Origin: Davidsoniella eucalypti
Lineage: Eukaryota; Ascomycota; Sordariomycetes; Microascales; Ceratocystidaceae
Assembly: GCA_004009845.1 (NCBI GenBank)
Contig: RMBW01000025.1
Location: 1 to 64,000, forward strand
Length of the DNA: 64,000 nt
Reading direction: 5' to 3'
Shown here: positions 32,102 through 44,182 of the stretch, piece after piece
Position numbering within the stretch: position 1 is the stretch's first letter
How the letters are laid out: each line of letters starts with the position of its first letter
Notes under the pieces: generated by a model
The model's input: only the letters and a program-made list of their open reading frames with translations
Told to the model about the DNA's origin: nothing
Databases searched by the model: none
Position numbers and translations under genes: made by a program

Positions 32102-34909
32102 ATGAGCCCTTGCGACGTTGCCTCCCATCTAGGAGGTGCTGAAGCTGTACCATCACACAGCACGGCTGGCACCGACTTATCGGTGGCACCAATACTGCTG
32201 GATCCCATGCAACAACCACAGAAACAACAGCAGCAACAGCAGCAACAGCAGCCACACCATGAAAACAAGCAACAACAAGAACAACGCTCCCTACGCGAAT
32301 CACTAGAAGCAATGGACACACGTACCGATCCCGATGCACAGGCGACTGTGACTGACTTCCTCGACTTCACCGAACACCTGCCCTCGGACATGATACGGTC
32401 CCTCAAGCTTATCACCCACCTCGACCGTACCTACATCAACTTGTCGCAAAATATAAACCGGCTATCCACCGAATGGGCGAATATCCCCGAGATATCACAT
32501 GATGATCGACCGTCTTCGATTCCGCTGCGGGGGGAGCTTTCAGGACACTTGCAGCTGGCCCTCAGATCGCGCACATATTCGCATGACGAAGCTTTGCGCA
32601 TGCACGAAAATGTGAACCGCCACTATAACAAGGCTTCTACGTTGCTGTCGAAACTCACGATAATGCTTGAGAACTATCCAACCCCAGAAAGCCAAGAGAA
32701 GATCGCTGCTATCCCCGCAAAGCCGATCCAAGTTGTCAAGAAAGTGCATAAACCCACCAATGGACCCAAGCACAAAAAGCCCCGCGCCCCTAAGATTATA
32801 ATCCCGGGCGAAGTTCTTGCGCCGTATGAACTCGACGATGAAACTATCAGCGAGGATGATGACGAGTCTTCTTCAGAGGAAGAACCAGAGCCAATACCAG
32901 TCTTCAAGCCAAAGGTGTCGACATCGTCATCTCGTAGTAAGAACTTGGGTCGACTCGGTCGGCCACCGAAAAGCACAGCTTTGCTATCTAGTGCTTCTCC
33001 CGCAATGATTGCAGCAGCAGCAGCCGCAGTTGGTATGCTCAAGCCGCCACCAGCTAACGCACCACCCGGAAGCGCAGATGCTCCTTGGCTGAGACTCACA
33101 CCATTCGAGCTTGCCAAACTGAGAAAACGCATGAAGAAGAATGCCACATGGAGCCCAAGTGACACTATGATTGCTCGCGAGCTCAACAATCTTGGACGTG
33201 GACCAGAGGCCTATAACGCCGCTAAGAAGAAGGCACAAGAAGAAGGCATGAATTTCGTGGAAGTTATTCCGCCATCTGCGCCAGATTCGGCTGCTGCTGC
33301 CGCTGTTCCAGATGGTGTTCTTACGGCTGAAGCTCTTGCAGACTCAAGCTTATCTACAAGTAATAAGGGCATGAAGTTAAACGAGGCCAAAAAGCTAAAA
33401 CGCGAAGCTATGGCTAAAATGGCAGCTGAAGAGGCCGAGGCCTCAGAACGCAAAGTAGAAGAAATTGCAAAGATGATACTCGGGTCCAATAAAACTGACA
33501 CCGGGAAATCTACTGTGAAGGCAACACCTCGGTCTGCGATCAAGCGCAAAAGAGCGTCTGGTGACGACGAAAGCTCCAACACACAAGAAGTGAATATGGA
33601 AACATCCCAATCGCAAGCCTCTACGAACACCACCACCAGCTCAACGAGCATCCTGTCAACGGTAGTGCCCCCTCCATCTTCTACTCTAGTTACAAGTACT
33701 CATCGCACTTCTACTAAGAGGATCAAAGTCGAGACCCCGATTCCGCCGCCCAAGATTTCTCTCAACGTGATCGAGGCGAAGCCCATGATCACACCAGCAC
33801 CGCCATCAGTACTACAGTCAACAACTCCTGTGCCACTACCGGCACACATGACCGGGAAAATGGGCTGTGATATGCACGCATCTGGGCCTAGAAAATCGGC
33901 ATCACCATCTAGCGCAGCAACTCCAGCCTCTAACAAGCCGTCTGTTGAGCCTATTATTCCCCGCAAGTCTACTACTCCCATCCTACCGCCAACACGCGAT
34001 ATGGGAAGACGTGAGGTGAGGGTAGACAACACCAAGAAACCAGGCACAATCTCACCCATCACGCCAGCATTGCCAATTGAGAGTGCGACACCGACAAATC
34101 AAGCAGATTCGTCATCAACGCAAAGAAGATCCTCTTCGCATAACACAACGCCCCGATCTACGCCCGGCCCTGAGCAGATTGCGGTGCGGAGGCCCAACTC
34201 TCGGGGGAACCTCTCGCAAGATTCGCAACTATCGGTGTCATCGATAGATAGACCTCGGCGTGCAAGCGCAACACGAGCAACTCCAATTTCTGTAGATAGC
34301 AGTGCCACGCCCACTACTACAACGCCCACAGTGACCGCTATTAGCCCACCTATCATTCCTGTCGGTGAACCTTTCTCGGCGAACAAGCAGCGCACGAAAC
34401 GGCCTGCGAATACTACTAGTTTTGGTGACAATAGCGCCGTGGGTAAGCGCAAGGCTGCGACGAGGAAGAAGGCTCGGGTTCCAAAGAAGGATAAGGCACA
34501 TCAGTCGGCGGACCAAGAGGTGGATGAAGTTGACGAGGATGGCAACGCGATCGACCCCAATGAGCCGCGCTATTGTGTTTGTAAGCGTGTAAGCTTCGGT
34601 ACCATGATTGCTTGCGAGAACGAAGTATGTCATTCCACAGCTAGTTAGATATCGATCGATTTGCTTTTTATTTCTCTTTTTATTCTCTCTCTTTCATCTT
34701 CTTCGTCTAGTTGTCTCAAGGCACTTATATGCTAACACGTTATATTTTTTATTGAATAATAGGCATGCCAGTATCAATGGTTCCATCTGCCTTGTGTGGG
34801 CCTTAGAGAGATTCCACGCCGTACTACAAAGTGGTATTGTCCTGAATGTCGAAAGAACTTGAATATTGGCGAGAAGGGGGAAGTGACATCACGCGGCATC
34901 AAGACATGA
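32102..34909 (+). CDS. ING-family PHD finger protein (chromatin reader)
   Basis: Two exons, 32102-34624 and 34763-34909, giving 889 residues. The order is a polyglutamine tract (about residues 39-60), an ING-like N-terminal helical domain (about 84-200; FLDFTEHLPSDMIRSLKLI), an acidic patch, a conserved block around PWLRLTPFELAKLRKRMKK (about 328-375), long Ser/Thr/Pro-rich linkers, and a C-terminal PHD finger (about 823-880). The finger ligands are CVC, CENE-ACQ, HLPC and CPEC, the C4HC3 pattern that reads methylated H3K4. The last intron splits the finger. Fungal ING proteins (Yng1, Yng2, Pho23 types) bring histone acetyltransferase or deacetylase complexes to active promoters. At 889 residues it is far longer than yeast ING proteins. 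Which complex it joins cannot be told. Confidence 0.87.
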
Positions 34910-36189
34910 CAACGAAATATGCCGTTGTCTTTGAAGAAGACGGATTACTCAGACGGCCATCCGTGAATATTGCGGTTACACGCTATATCATTACTAACTT
35001 AGACCTTTTTTTTCATTTTGTATTTGCTTTATTTTTCGATTTTCGTCTTTTTTTGCACTTTATATCCACAATGGCGCCAATATGGCGTATTACTTGTTCT
35101 AGGGAGGTATATTGAATGCTATGATTTTCTAAGCCACTTGCGTATCTACTTTTTGTTAACATATTTATACTCGGTTCTGTTTTGAAGATCAACCATCACA
35201 TACAGTTCTTGATGGGGATTCATGTATACCAAGTATGTGTATATATATAGAGAGAGAGAGATAGGGAAGAGGCCATCAGAAAGTGCTGTTTGTACTAACT
35301 AAGAAAGGTGAATATTGTAATAACAAGAACCTTTTTCCCCTCTCATTTCTTGATATCCTGGCTTATCCTACTGTTTTTGATTGTAGGAATGAGGAGGGGG
35401 GAAATAACAATAACATAAAATAGGGAATATATGTACGTTTTTGGATAGCATTCCAAGATATAGAAATACAAACCATGTTATCTACATATTCAGGAATGTG
35501 GTCTTTGTCATCTTCCCAAGTTGTTTAGGTAGTATACATCTGTACAACTAGTCATGCCCATATTCCCGTGATTTTGCCATATCCAATCATCCCCATACAA
35601 TGAACCGCAGCTATTCACCCTTTTTCCTTTTTTTATTTATTTTTTATCTCGGGCTTTTATTTCTAAACTTGTTGGGGAAATTCGAGCCAATAAAGGGAAA
35701 GTAAGAGATAAGGCAGATAGAAAGGCTACTAGGCATACATAAGAAAGATAGAGAGATATACAGGCAGGCATGGGATCCAGATCAGATGACGGACTTGGAC
35801 GCGGGGTTGGCCTCTGGCATTTCTATTTCGTGTCGTCATTCTAGATTCATATTGGCTGGAGTTTAGTGGTAGCGTTTATTCGGTCAGTCAACGGCCTTTC
35901 GAGTTTTTTATCGCTCTATTTTTCTTTTCCCATGAATGTTTTTGTACGGATGATTCATTCCGCGTTGGGATACATAGATAGCAGTATCATTGATTAGTGA
36001 TTAATTTATTAATTTATCGTTTTACGTCTTTATGTGGATCCGACCCTAGTGGATCGTTAGACGTCGAGAAACCCTAATGGTCCTCGAAGATCCCTATAAT
36101 GGAGATCCGAACTAACTAAGGTGAGAATGACCCTCGAGAGGGGAAGAAACAGGCTCAAGGCCTTACAAAACGGTACATCATGAAATAAA
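34910..36189. other. Intergenic region, 1.3 kb, no gene seen
   Basis: AT-rich sequence with long T and A runs, a TATATATAGAGAGAGAGAGA simple repeat near 35240, and from 36020 the first copy of a repeat described separately. No credible frame. Confidence 0.4.
36020..36115 (+). repeat. Direct repeat copy 1 flanking the decayed ORF
   Basis: Contains TTTTACGTCTTTATGTGGAT followed by CCGACCCTAGTGGATC, and further on ATAATGGAGATCCGAA. The same words in the same order and orientation recur at 37378-37448, where the middle part is shorter. Confidence 0.8.
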
Positions 36190-37147
36190 TCAATAGATGC
36201 GAGAGAATGGACAGCGACATTGGTGATATGTGCTGGTCGCTCTTAAAACCCGCACGAAGGGGAATTTTTCGTCTTTGGACAAAGGAGGAGGCACCTTAAA
36301 CTCAAAGGTACCCCCCCACCGAGGGTTGTAGGAGGGAAGGTTGACAGACGGAAATAGATGATGAGAAGAGCTCACACCTAGGGTTCGGACGGGCGGGGTG
36401 GCCGTTGACTGTGTGACGGCGTAAGTTCCAGAGTCTTGTGGGATACTCGGAAAGACGTAGTCGTATTGATCATCGTCGGGCAAGACAGCGACTATGTTTG
36501 AGAAAATTGGGACAAGAGGGCCAGCGACGGGACACATTGTGTCTTTGTAGCGGCGGAAAAAGGCGCGGAGCCAAGATCCTTCACTTTTGCGAAGTGTTCC
36601 AGTCTTTTGCGCGAAGGCATTGAACGTAGAAGATTACAGAGTAGTAAACACGGACAGGGAGCGAGAAGTAGTTAGGTGATGTTCTTCGTTGCCAGAGAGA
36701 ATCTCCTCCATGTTGGAGAGGACCTCAAAGATCGAGATAGAGTTAGGAAAATAAGATGATTTTTCATCATGATAGACAGCGGGGATGTCGATGTCGTCGA
36801 CAATTGTCCAGCATTTGGCAAATGCGGATTTCAATTCCACTTGGGCGGCGGCGTAGGAAGATTTCTCCTTTTGGGGAGCTTTTCCAGTCTTGGGAGCGGG
36901 GTTGAAATCTTTTGCATCAATGACGTCTTTTTCCTTGTCATCAGCGATGTCTTTTTCCTGTTGGCGTAGCGAGGAAGTTTCCTCGGCGATATCGTCAACA
37001 GGACCACGTTGATTGTCTTGAAAAGCATAATTGGGCGGACTAGATTTGGCTTTGCCGAAAGTGTCAGGCTGAGTAGCGCGACGAGTTTGTTTCCGATCTT
37101 TGACGGCGCTTGCATAAGCAAGAGCACGTATTGGAAGTGGCAGACAT
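36190..37147 (-). pseudogene. Decayed open frame of unknown origin between repeats
   Basis: On the minus strand a frame is open from about 37136 to 36190, about 315 codons, broken by a single TAA at 36634-36636. The only ATG at its head (37147) is in another frame, so a one-base shift is also needed. The N-terminal part is polar and charged (QQEKDIADDKEKDVIDAKDF), the middle holds CWTIVDDIDIPAVYHDE, and the C-terminal part has AFFRRYKDTMCPVAGPLVP and RWGGTFEFKVPPPL. I do not recognise a cellular family. Size, position between repeats and breakage suggest a mobile-element (Gag-like) or fungal-virus capsid-like relic; both are guesses. No integrase, reverse transcriptase or polymerase motif is present nearby. 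Confidence 0.45.
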
Positions 37148-37726
37148 GGTGGGTGTTGTGTTGTTGTAGATTTTAATAAGAGTAGTAGTAACGTTTTAGT
37201 TGAACCAGTAGATTTCTGGATATCGTTTGTCGAGTCTGGTAGCCAATCCGGCGTCGTAATGATCTTGGTGATTTAGGTAGACGTTAAATATAATCAAATC
37301 AAATCAAAACTCGGGGGGGGTACCTTTGAGTTCGCGTACCTCCCCCTCCGTCGGTTTGTTTATTTATTTATTTCTCATTTTACGTCTTTATGTGGATCAC
37401 GTGGATCCGACCCTAGTGGATCCCCCCCCATAATGGAGGTCCGAATTAGAAAAAAAAGCAAAACAGAAAACACAGAAAGCAAGAACAAATTTCGCCCGGT
37501 ACCATCTGATTCCATCTAATTTGTGGACAAACCCTTGATATAGCACGTGTCACATGACCATAAAGGTATTTCTCAAACCCAACCTAGTAAAACAGAATCG
37601 AACAACTCCTTGCGGAGGAAGAGGACCTAGGTGAAAATGGTTCTCCAGAACAAGATTGTATTGAGGAAATTGACATTCTACTGTTGCCATCCCTCCACCA
37701 CAGTCCAGCCAGCTTGATACTGGGTC
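37148..37726. other. Gap between the two decayed genes
   Basis: A 579-base stretch with the second repeat copies (37314-37332 and 37378-37448), a TTTATTTATTTATTT run and no credible frame. Confidence 0.4.
37378..37448 (+). repeat. Direct repeat copy 2 flanking the decayed ORF
   Basis: Carries TTTTACGTCTTTATGTGGAT, then CCGACCCTAGTGGATCC and ATAATGGAGGTCCGAATTA, matching the copy at 36020-36115 in order and orientation. The distance between copies is about 1.36 kb. Confidence 0.8.
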
Positions 37727-39317
37727 ATGCCTCCGATCTACTCGTCCCCAAACCAGATCTCATCTAAAGATCTGCTTACTCCCCTGCTGCCGACGCTCCT
37801 ACCACCAAACTCGCAAAACCCTAGCAGCAGAACTTATAAGCCTGATAGCCGGTGTTTTGGTCATTCTCAGGACAAAACTCGTCCTCCCAAGCGGCTCTAT
37901 ATCACCGAATACAAGGCTGCCCACAAGCTTACACCAGAAGATCTTGCCCAATCTTTACTAGATCAATCAGGCTCACCACTGTCTTGTAATTTTACCTCTA
38001 AAGCAGAGTTGGATCATGGCCGAGGAAATAAGATGGTCAGTCATGCTATAACACTATTCCATTACATGCAATTATGGAGTTAGCTATGGCTATGTGATGA
38101 CTGGCGAATGTATGATCTTTCTACACATTGATGCTCTTGATCCCACTAATGTCTATTATCATCTTTCTATTCCTCGAAACAACATATCTGGAATTCCTTA
38201 TCGCTCTAGAGAAGATACCATGCTTGATGACGATACAATTACAAGCCAACTTGACGATATAAAGCAGACACCAGTTGCTTATATCTTGACACTTTTGCTA
38301 TTGGCACTTCCAGCTCCTACTTTAACATATCAAGAAAAAGCTTCTCTACAGAACAGTCTTGCTAAAGTTGGGGCTGAGTATGCCCCGTTAAATCTCAGAA
38401 TCTGGCCTTGAGAAAGAGTACTTACTTCCTCTTGGTTGAACCCTGGCAAGTCCAGCGGTAGTAACGGAATAGGCCCATCTATGAATGTAACCGGGCAACA
38501 ACACGTCGCAGACTCAACTACTAGGCCCCCACTTGCTAAATACTGTACACAGGTTTGTCTACTTGGCCTCAAGTTCAATCGACAACTCGATAAGAAGTGT
38601 CCTAACTATAAGCTTCACTTGAAAGCTAAATCCCAGATTGCCCCTCCTCATTCCTCCATGTTTGATTATACACAGCATCACCCCCATCAATCAGTCTCAG
38701 CTTGAACCTTCAAAGTGTTGCCCTCCGAGTGTGAGTGTGAATCTCTGAGCAGCGGAGACTATCAAGGCCCAACTTGATACGAACCTTGATAATGACTGTG
38801 AGGTTTGAGTCTTCACGGTGCTGTTGGCTGCTTGGCCAAGGTTACTGCTCACCCATTTGGGTATGCCTTGGTAGGAAAGGCAGTGGAGGAACAAGATGTT
38901 GGCTTGCTTCATCATGAGGCTAGCATGTACAACCACCTAGTTGATGTACAAGGAAGTGTTGTCCCTGTTTGTCTTGGTGATGTTGCTATGGAGCAAAATC
39001 TCTGTGTTAATTTCAGGATCAACAACCATATGCTTTTGTTGTCATATGGGGGCAAGTGGCTTTGTAGCCTTGATGGGTGGAACATTGACCGACAACTTGC
39101 GAAACTTCAAGAGTTGGGTGTCAGTCATGGGGATATCAGACTACAGAATCTACTCTATAATGAAGAATGTGATGACTTGATGGTTATTGATTTTGAGAGG
39201 GCTAGCTATGTTAGGCCCTCAACAGCCACCAAGAGAAATGGTGTGTTCGGTTCTGTTGCTCACCCCGAGAAGGTGGATCTAGGAAGGCGGCATCAACAAT
39301 TGGAAGTTGGCTTCTAA
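37727..39317 (+). pseudogene. Broken fungal kinase-like gene
   Basis: Fragments of one ascomycete protein family lie in the right order but in different frames. Frame 2 (37727-38083) has LYITEYKAAHKLTPEDL; frame 3 (from about 38070) has YGYVMTGECMIFLHID; after an in-frame TGA at 38409-38411 comes KYCTQVCLLGL; frame 1 near 38764 has AQLDTNLDNDCE; frame 3 again (38805-39317) has LHGAVGCLAKV, HEASMYNHL, SHGDIRLQNLLYNEE and VIDFERAS. The last two match kinase subdomains VIb and VII, although the catalytic loop reads HGDIRLQN and not HRDxxxxN. At least three frameshifts and one stop make a working protein impossible by normal translation; no GT-AG introns explain the shifts. Such kinase-like genes are frequent in accessory regions of Pezizomycotina genomes; their role is unknown. 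The N-terminal domain of the family seems missing. Confidence 0.75.
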
Positions 39318-40850
39318 CCTTTGTACTTAGTTTTGAATAGTATGATATTGACTCCTTGTAAATAGCTGTTTTGGCGTTTTTGAATTGCCTAGTAAATATA
39401 TCTTTATGGTTGATTATGTTCTCAAATGCTGTTCATAACCAGTCATTAGATGCTAATTTATAGCTATGCAGTTATTATGGTTGTTTTCAGCTGTTATATT
39501 GTAGGGTTTTTTTTTTTTTAATATATGTTCATTCTAGAAAAGAGAAAGTAAACATCAAGTTTTGTGTCATTGTTGGCATTGGCAATACTTAGTTAGGATG
39601 ATTTATGTATTTATTATCATTTTAGTATCGGTATACCTGTTTTACAATAACATGCAAAGAGAAAGAACAAGAGGGCCTCCTATAAAGATAAAACGCTCTA
39701 ACGCAACAACTCTATTAGTACGTGAGTTTTTTATTCTTTCGTCCGCTATCCCTCTTCCGACAAGCTAGATACGCCCTATATTCGTAGCACGAAAGAAAGA
39801 CAAGATATGGTCTAGCCTGTATTTAGGGTAAAAATGGTTCGAGGATTTGGGTCAGGATCTTATGTTGTTAATTATCGTCGGCTTTTATTGTTGTTGATGT
39901 GACCGAGGTCGTGGTTTAGGGTTTAGTGACAAAGAAGGGTTGGTTGGTTCGAAAATGAGGGGCAAGTTCTCCGTATCGTTTCGATAAACAACAGTATCAG
40001 AAATTCCTCGGATTATTGCTCGATATACGGGCTCATGTGATGACATCTTTCAGGATTTTCCCTTGGCCTCTTTTTTTTATTTTTATATTAGTTTTATTTT
40101 TACAACTATGACTTTGTAGCTTAGGGTTTCTACCTACCTTGCGGAGACGTTATGTAAGTTTCTCATGTTGCCGCACTTATACATGTAATTCTATAATCTC
40201 ACAAAGCAAAAAGTCAAGCCACATTGACTTTGATATGCGAACTGTCCTTATCCTAGTATGCCATTTAACGCCATACGATTGTATTCAGAGTCATTAGTAA
40301 TGACAAGCATTGCTCTAAAAGGGCTGGAAGGGTTAGAGTACTCAGGATAGTATAGTCTGAAGTACCACCTGAATGCCCGGATGGCTCATGAAAGTATGTC
40401 AAGAGTTTCACTGTGTGTGATATCTGTAGTGTCTATATCTCATAGTTGTGGATAAAATAAACTACGTACAGTGCTAATCTATCTTGCATTATCGAAGCGC
40501 CTACTTCAGTTTGGATATCCGTCATCAACTGATTTGTGGTCCATATTTCCCGAAGCCTACCTGACAACTGTATACGATAGTGCAACTTACATGTATTTAT
40601 ACAACTACGACACAAAATACAACGTCTCTTATGGTATGTAATTGTCAGATTCTTTCGGCAGCTTTGTATCATCTATAGTACAAATACATATGCATAGTTA
40701 CGCGGTAAGCCGGGGTTAGATACCGACCATGCAGAACACGAGCTATCTATCTCTATCAATAACAGAGCAGCGGTAAGTTACGGCTCAGAACGAGCTAGAT
40801 AGATACGGTGGCCTCTTCTATTCTTTCGTTCCCGTTTCTGCATATAAATG

Positions 40851-40877
40851 TATATATATATATATATTTATATATAT
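40851..40877. repeat. TA-rich simple repeat
   Basis: TA dinucleotide run interrupted once by TT. It lies in the gene-poor region. Confidence 0.9.
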
Positions 40878-43800
40878 GCAAGTACATCTCTATCTCGCCA
40901 TCTTGGGCGGATGGATGGAATGGAGTGGTGGATTAACGGATAGGAAGAAGCGGCATGTACGTTCGAGTCTCGCCAACAGTATTGCAGCGGCTGAACGGCC
41001 TAGACTCCAACCAATAACCATGGCTTATCGTATCGTGATGCTTCATGCATGCACCGGATTCAGCTTGGATAAATGTTGAAAGACACCTATTATAAGCCAG
41101 TTACTATTGGTACATCGTATTGCATAGATATAGTACTGTGAAGAGCGGCCTGTGAATGAGGCTTTATCTCTCATTTGTATTCATCACGCTTCATTGTGCA
41201 ATCTCATACAGAATGGCCATGATCGACTTGGCTGGCCGCCCGCATTATATTATCTGTGACGAAACAACACCAGCAAATCATTGAGGAGGATGCTCTGATA
41301 CCATCCTTTTTTGGAACAGACAAACAACTGGCTGGAGGCAAAACACGGTCTTTTGTTTTTCTTGCGTCTCTTCTACATGTACACGGGTCTGGCAAGTACA
41401 TTAACAGATACAGGATACGTAGATAGATACAAGTCACGTAGGGAAAACGACAGGGAAAGATGACTCTTACGGATAAGCACGTTGTAGCAATAAACCCTTG
41501 TCTCATAGTTTTTGTCCTGGGGTACCCGGGAGCTGACCTGACAATCAAAGACCCAACGAAGGCATTACGATGATAGCAAAGGCGCTATGTTGTTACTTGC
41601 ACTGATATAGCGTACTATGCTGCGCTGTTCCTAGTAGAACTGTGTAGAATGATAGCCATGACGCGTTTTCTGGCGGGGTATCATAGCACAGATTGCGCCT
41701 ATGTACGTATCTCATAATACTGGGAAGCAAGTACACAACATGTATAAGATAAGAAATGAGCGACTAAGGGTAAGTTTGGGGAAGCTATCATCTGAGTGAG
41801 TTGGGAAGAGTGCCGATGATACCACGAAGAAAACGTCACGCAGCAGATAAGTAGCTATTTCTGATTAGTACAGATGTATTGGATTATCTTTAGAAGCTGT
41901 ACATGCCTTTTAATTATCGGCTGTTCGGTCCGAGTAAGTCTCCGTGCACGTTTGAGTGTCTGTTTTTGTAGCGTAGAACGTAAGATAGGGACTCTCGACA
42001 CAGAAAACGTCAAGGACCATTCATGTCTTGCAATTATTCATTGATACTATACAACTAACTACATACATATGTATACATACATGTTGGCAAGTGCGTGATG
42101 CCCTTCCGCCCTAGAGGCATTAGCCTTCTTTGCTTTTCTATCTTTTCTTGCGCAAATGACCGTACCGCTATTGAAGAAGCGAGAAGTAGGGAGAACCACG
42201 GCGCAGGTTCGAGGCCTGGGATCAGGGAGAACGAGAAAGAGAAAGAGAAAGAAAAAGAGAGAGGAAGAATCAGGAAGAACCAGGAAAGAAGGCTATGAAG
42301 AGAGATGGATGAATTTGGATTTTAGTGCAACACGACTTTCTCCCTTTTTTTTCTTCTTCTTTTCTTTTCTTGATTCAAGAGTAAAATAAAAGACTGGCTC
42401 GGCTAGGGAAATAAACAAAATAGCAAGTTAGATAGCGAGAAAGCATTGAAAGAGCCAGACGAACGAGCACTGTACTAACACCAATATATGCCATAACTCG
42501 GGCCACTATCTACATATGTACTTAGTACAGAACGGTTTATCCAGTAGTTTGCGTACACATAACTAGTCCCGTGATAAGATGTGATGGCTAGAATTAAACG
42601 GGCGGCTATCGACCAAAACAAGGAAATAGGGTAGCTTTTTGTCTAATCTAATTTCACGGACCGGAGGCTTCTTATTATCTACAGTCTCTCGAAGCCAGGT
42701 CACTACTACAGATACTGCATAAGACTGTTGGCATCTCTATCTGTCCAGCTCTCCATACAACTTATACTGGACAACTAAACTAGAAAAATACGCGAAAGCC
42801 CCGCCTAGGCCATTAACTAATCGGGCTATTGCGGCTTCTCTGGTTGGCTGGGCGCGACTACACCAACCACGCTCTTATCGGATGACGGTCTCGATATATC
42901 TCGAATCTACCGGGGGCTTAGATAACTACTATCTATGTATTGTACAAATATAACACTCTGGGCACTATAGAGGATCGCGGGATTGTTAGGCTTCGCGTCT
43001 GCTCCAACCCGGCTGTAGGTTCCTGTTTCTACGAAGAGAGCTGGGAACAGTAACCTTAAGAGGAGACGATGCTGGGGTTATGCTAGAGGAGAAGGCTGTT
43101 ATCTCCCAAGGACGTACAGCACTAGTTACTGGCGTATCTCTATTATTTGATTTCTTCAGCGCAGCTTTGACGTCTGAGTTTCCCCTCTGAGTTGGCAGCT
43201 CTCCTTTAACACAAACGCAGCCTTTTATTTTTATTTGTACAATACATTTTCATGTGCTATTCCTGCGCATTTCAATTTCTAATCCTTTCCGGGAACCTGT
43301 CTCGAAACCTCCAAGCATTTTGTAGCTCCTTGTATTATAAACCCGCTTAGAGCAGTGTGGTTTCTGCCTTTTGCAGAGCTTCGTGCCTTGTATTGGTGTT
43401 ATCTGTTGGCACACTACATGCCCCGTTTTTTCCTGCCTGCGCTGAAGGCATTAGGCATGTTAGTGAGCTATGTGCTATGTGCTTAGTGGGTAGTGGCCCC
43501 TGGAGACTTTTAGAGGCGGCGGCCTAGCTTAGTGTTAGATAGCCATTAGATAGCGATAGGACAGACAGCTTTAGCGCATAAGAACAACCATAAGAACAAC
43601 GACTCTCTCTTGTTTTTGCTTTCGCTCAAATGCAGCCTCGCCCATACCGAGTCTTCCGTTTATGCAGGGCCATGTGCAAGTATGCAGAATGATCGAGAGC
43701 CTAGAATCAAATACACCTGTAAGCCGGCTCTATTCTCGATCCCGCCGCAGTCGACCGAAACAACAAGTACAAACCAGCTACAGCGAAGAAGATATCATGT

Positions 43801-44152
43801 GCGCCTGAGGCTGAGCACAAAGGACTTGACCAAGTGAGAGGAGAGGCATGCTGCGTAATATGACGCATTATTCTATATCACTACTGCTTGCTGATATGTA
43901 TGCATGTATTTAAGTATGTACACAGCAACGAGGAACAACAAAGGGACGTGAATGGTTAGTGGCCTTTTGATCTTATGACATACAGATAGATAGCTATGAC
44001 ATAGGGGGCCATCGTCAAAGAGAAGAACCCTCCCGTGTGACTCCTCTTAGCGCATGTTGCAGGATCAGTGGGAAGAGCGACCCCGGCGTACTTTGTCCAC
44101 CCCTGACCAGGTACCGTGGGTGTATCCATGGTATTTGGCTTGTTGTTAGCCT

Positions 44153-44182
44153 ACATGTATGTACATATATGTACATACATGT
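44153..44182. repeat. Perfect 30-base palindrome
   Basis: The sequence starting ACATGTATGTACATA equals its own reverse complement over 30 bases with no loop. It is made of TGTACAT/ATGTACA words that recur elsewhere in the gene-poor regions. Confidence 0.95.

Noticed and set aside
36190..39317. An active mobile element or a complete retrotransposon
   Set aside because: No reverse transcriptase, integrase, transposase or helicase motif is found in any frame, and both frames are broken.
40950..40990. GTTCGAGTCTCGCC resembling a tRNA T-arm
   Set aside because: The flanking bases do not pair to a five-base T-stem and no acceptor stem, D-arm or anticodon arm can be placed upstream.
41204..41548. 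114-codon minus-strand frame in the gene-poor region
   Set aside because: Cys/Arg-rich random character, no start context, no homology recognised.
42205..42225. GGTTCGAGGCC resembling a B-box of a tRNA gene
   Set aside because: Four of five T-stem pairs form, but no A-box at the right distance and no cloverleaf fits.
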